In this document: in pieces, positions 61,700 to 64,000 of the stretch
How positions within the stretch are numbered: the stretch's first letter is position 1
Layout: each line of letters starts with the position of its first letter
Source: Chinchilla lanigera
Taxonomy: Eukaryota > Chordata > Mammalia > Rodentia > Chinchillidae
Direction of reading: 5' to 3'
Assembly (NCBI RefSeq): GCF_000276665.1
Contig: NW_004955405.1
Coordinates: 8,739,608 to 8,803,607, forward strand
Length of the DNA stretch: 64,000 nucleotides
The notes under the pieces: model-generated
Told to the model about the DNA's origin: nothing
What the model saw: only the letters and a program-made list of their open reading frames with translations
Databases searched by the model: none
Program-made: the position numbers and the translations under genes

Positions 61700-62580
61700 C
61701 CCTGCTTATGTGCCTTTCATTCAATACACACTAAGCACCTACTCTCACTGAGCACTCTTATGAGCCAGGCACACGAGGCCCTGACTGAGGAACTGAGAAG
61801 CCACGAGGCAAGGTCGGCATCCACAGAAGAGCAGCAGTGCTACTGGGGATCCCAATGGAACACCACAGCAGACTCTGGCAGGCAGATTTGCCTTGGATCG
61901 GGATCCACCAGGCTGGAGAGGATGCTCAGCACAAGCAGGAAGAGCACCGTGACTCGTGGCACTCCATCTAGACCTTCAGAAAGTGAGCTCCTCAGGGAGC
62001 GGGCCTTGCTTTCTCATCACTGACTCTGCAGCAACAGAACACGTGTGATCACAGCAGATTCTGAAGGCCTTGAGATGGAGGGTGAGTGGGAGGAAGGTTC
62101 AAAACTAGGCTGGAAAGAGAATGAGAACCTGGATCCCAGAAGGGATCCGCGAACTGTGCTCAGGGAGCGAAGTCAGACCATCACTTCCCAAGAGCACTCT
62201 AGGCGAAGGGGTCTAAAACCAGTGAGAGAACAATTTGGAGAGGGCTGCAGTGGTCTAGGCCCCAGGACAGAGCGTGAAAACCAAAGGAGGCCGGGAGGAA
62301 AGCCGAGGTGGAACAAACACTGTACTGAGAACCACGCGGGGAGGGCTTGTGATGCGTGCTGTGCGTGCCTGTGTAAATGTGTAGCAAAGAGAGTCTAAGA
62401 TGACACCTAAGTTTAACGCAAAGCAGGTTTGGAGAAAACAGCAGTTCAGTTCTGCATATGTTACACTTGAGATGCTTTAGTCTTCCAAGGGGAAACGTCC
62501 AAAAGACAGCTGGACACAGGTGCTCCAGGAAAAGGTCTGACCTGGGGTCAGAAATGGAGGAGATAACTACCACAGGGACA
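61700..62580 (-). mobile_element. L2 fragment
   Basis: Antisense L2: gcctttcattcaatacacac, taagcacctactctcactga, gagccaggcacacgag; further up, atgttacacttgagatgctt and ccaaaagacagctggacaca. Confidence 0.68.
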
Positions 62581-62813
62581 GCAATGTCCTGGCAGCGAAC
62601 GGCACTGCCCAGGCACGCCCACTGCTGCGCAGGTCCCAGCTCCTGATTGCCACCACGCTGTGCCGTGATCACAGCATCTTCTGGTAGGTGCCGGCACGGA
62701 CCTGGAGGAGCGGGTATCTCTTGGAAGCTCACCAAAGTCACGCAGATGCGGGTAAGAGGTCTTCCCAGAGAGCTGCCACAGCAAGCAGAGATGACAGCAA
62801 GAAAGGGGGGCGG

Positions 62814-62832
62814 CAGGGCAGGGCAGGGCAGA
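62814..62832. repeat. (GGGCA)n short tandem repeat
   Basis: Three to four gggca pentamers. Confidence 0.8.
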
Positions 62833-62944
62833 GCCAGGTGGGAAAGATGAAGAACAAATCAAGTGAATTTCTGATTAGGCTTCATCCTAAAAGTGATCTA
62901 GGGAAAACCTCACATCCTCTACCTTAAAGATCTCAACAATTTCA

Positions 62945-63062
62945 CTTATTCAGTTATTTGGGAGCAGTGTTTTGCTATGGTGGCCTCAAGCTCACAATCC
63001 TCCTGCCTCAAACACCTGGCTGGCTGGGATAGTGGGCATGTGCCCCCCACCAGGCCCAGCCA
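62945..63062 (-). repeat. B1 SINE (diverged, partial)
   Basis: tgctatggtggcctcaagct, cacaatcctcctgcctcaaa, tgggatagtgggcatgtgcc. Confidence 0.75.
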
Positions 63063-63979
63063 CCTAACCTTAACCCTAATCCTCACATCTTAACACCGAC
63101 AGCAGTGCTCCCTGCTGCCCCCATAAGGGTTCGATGTTTTCCCTTTGGCCAACAGCTTCGAGGGCTCCACTTCTTTGTTTAGGTGGGGATGAAGGAGGTG
63201 CTTCTAGAGAATCACCCTCACATACACACAGTGCACAGCTCTCCTCCAGTCTTCCACGAATGTGTGTATTAAGAGAATAAAAATCACCTCAGGCACTTTC
63301 AGATAGCTTTTCTAAGACTAGAGATAAGCCTACTGGTTAAGTTGCCACAGTAAGACATGCCGTGTCAAACAAGTGACTCCCCAAGTTTCCTCCCCCAGCA
63401 GACATGTCACATGTGAGGACATTTTTGGTTGTCACAACTGAGGTTGGGGTCCTCACTGGTACCCAGTGGGAAGAAGCCAGAAATGCCACTAAATGTCCTA
63501 TGGTGACAAGACAGCCCCTACCACAAAGAATGATGTCCTGAGTGCTAAGTGTGAGAAAATCTGTGTAAAATTATAAATTCCGTGAAATCTACACCAACAA
63601 GTCCTCCTTAGCACAAAGCAGACACATACAAAAAATGCCTGATGGGACAAAATAAAAAAAGGAGCTGCTTATCACTGTTATTTGAAGAAATGGGCAATAA
63701 TTTCACCAATACTTCTCTTGGTGCTATCATCACCTTTTGCATGAAAGCTACTACAAGGCATGGGAGTGAGGCGCACAGTTAAGTGTTTTTCTACACAGCA
63801 AATGGTTGCTTCTATCTAATTCTTCACCAAGACAAAATCTCTGAAAAGTATAAAAATGTCTTCCTGTATAAAATCCACTATTTTCCAAGAATCAAATAAC
63901 AATGTTCCACTAGGAAATACAAAAAGAACTATTCTGATCACTGTTCTCCAATGTACTATTAAATGCAATTCTGCCAGCT

Positions 63980-64000
63980 AATTTATTTATTTATTTATTT
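63980..64000. repeat. (TTTA)n microsatellite at window edge
   Basis: Five tttatttat tetramers; the run continues past the window. Confidence 0.85.

Larger units (their letters stand above)
20178..64000 (-). other. TSPAN5: TSPAN5 intron 1 (partial, over 43.8 kb)
   Basis: Everything above 20177 lies upstream of the 51-nt exon in transcript sense. I found no sequence encoding the expected N-terminus and no promoter-like CpG island up to 64000, so this is read as part of the long first intron, consistent with the very large TSPAN5 locus known in mammals. Besides the repeats listed, I recognise nothing in about 21000-22190, 22900-23740, 26650-27210, 27670-28550, 29000-30340, 34050-35640, 36190-40380 (apart from the sites noted), 43240-46080, 48240-49940, 50150-52070, 52800-53870, 57220-58980 and 59120-60810. 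Confidence 0.85.

Noticed and set aside
62199..62741. 180-codon open frame on the minus strand
   Set aside because: Overlaps L2 sequence and shows no protein similarity I recognise.

Overview
This window is mammalian nuclear DNA, almost certainly from a rodent. It carries 7SL-derived B1 SINEs with the diagnostic 29-bp internal duplication, tRNA-derived ID SINEs and at least two fused B1-ID copies. ID/B1-ID families point away from mouse-like muroids and towards squirrel-, dormouse- or beaver-related lineages. I lean weakly to a beaver-like castorimorph but cannot prove the species from sequence alone.

The only protein-coding gene I can support is TSPAN5 (tetraspanin-5), on the minus strand. 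Two coding exons are present. The 147-nt exon at 108-254 encodes the small extracellular loop and transmembrane helix 2. The 51-nt exon at 20127-20177 encodes the end of transmembrane helix 1. Both have consensus splice sites, both are phase 0/0, and they join in frame as ...[14 protein letters not shown].... The first coding exon and promoter (expected as a GC-rich island) are not in the window. So 20178-64000 is read as part of the very long first intron, 255-20126 as the next intron (19.9 kb), and 1-107 as the start of the one after it.

The rest is intronic, and most recognisable sequence is transposon-derived. It includes young ID SINEs with perfect target-site duplications (30.8, 52.7 and 55.8 kb), many B1s, and ancient MIR, L2 (about 1.3 kb at 12.8-14.1 kb), L1M and MER5A fragments. 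There are several MaLR-type LTRs (16.7, 28.6, 32.0, 42.5 and 47.4 kb) and other solo LTR candidates (20.5, 24.0 and 41.7 kb). A small hAT-like inverted-repeat element lies at 48.04-48.22 kb. A 250-N assembly gap at 22360-22609 sits inside a 59-bp minisatellite. A stretch from about 34 to 41 kb is poor in young repeats and contains candidate regulatory sequence. No operons, CRISPR arrays, rRNA or functional tRNA genes are present. I found no evidence of an undescribed biological system; the points worth checking are the gap-spanning VNTR, the hAT-like element, nested insertions and candidate intronic enhancers.
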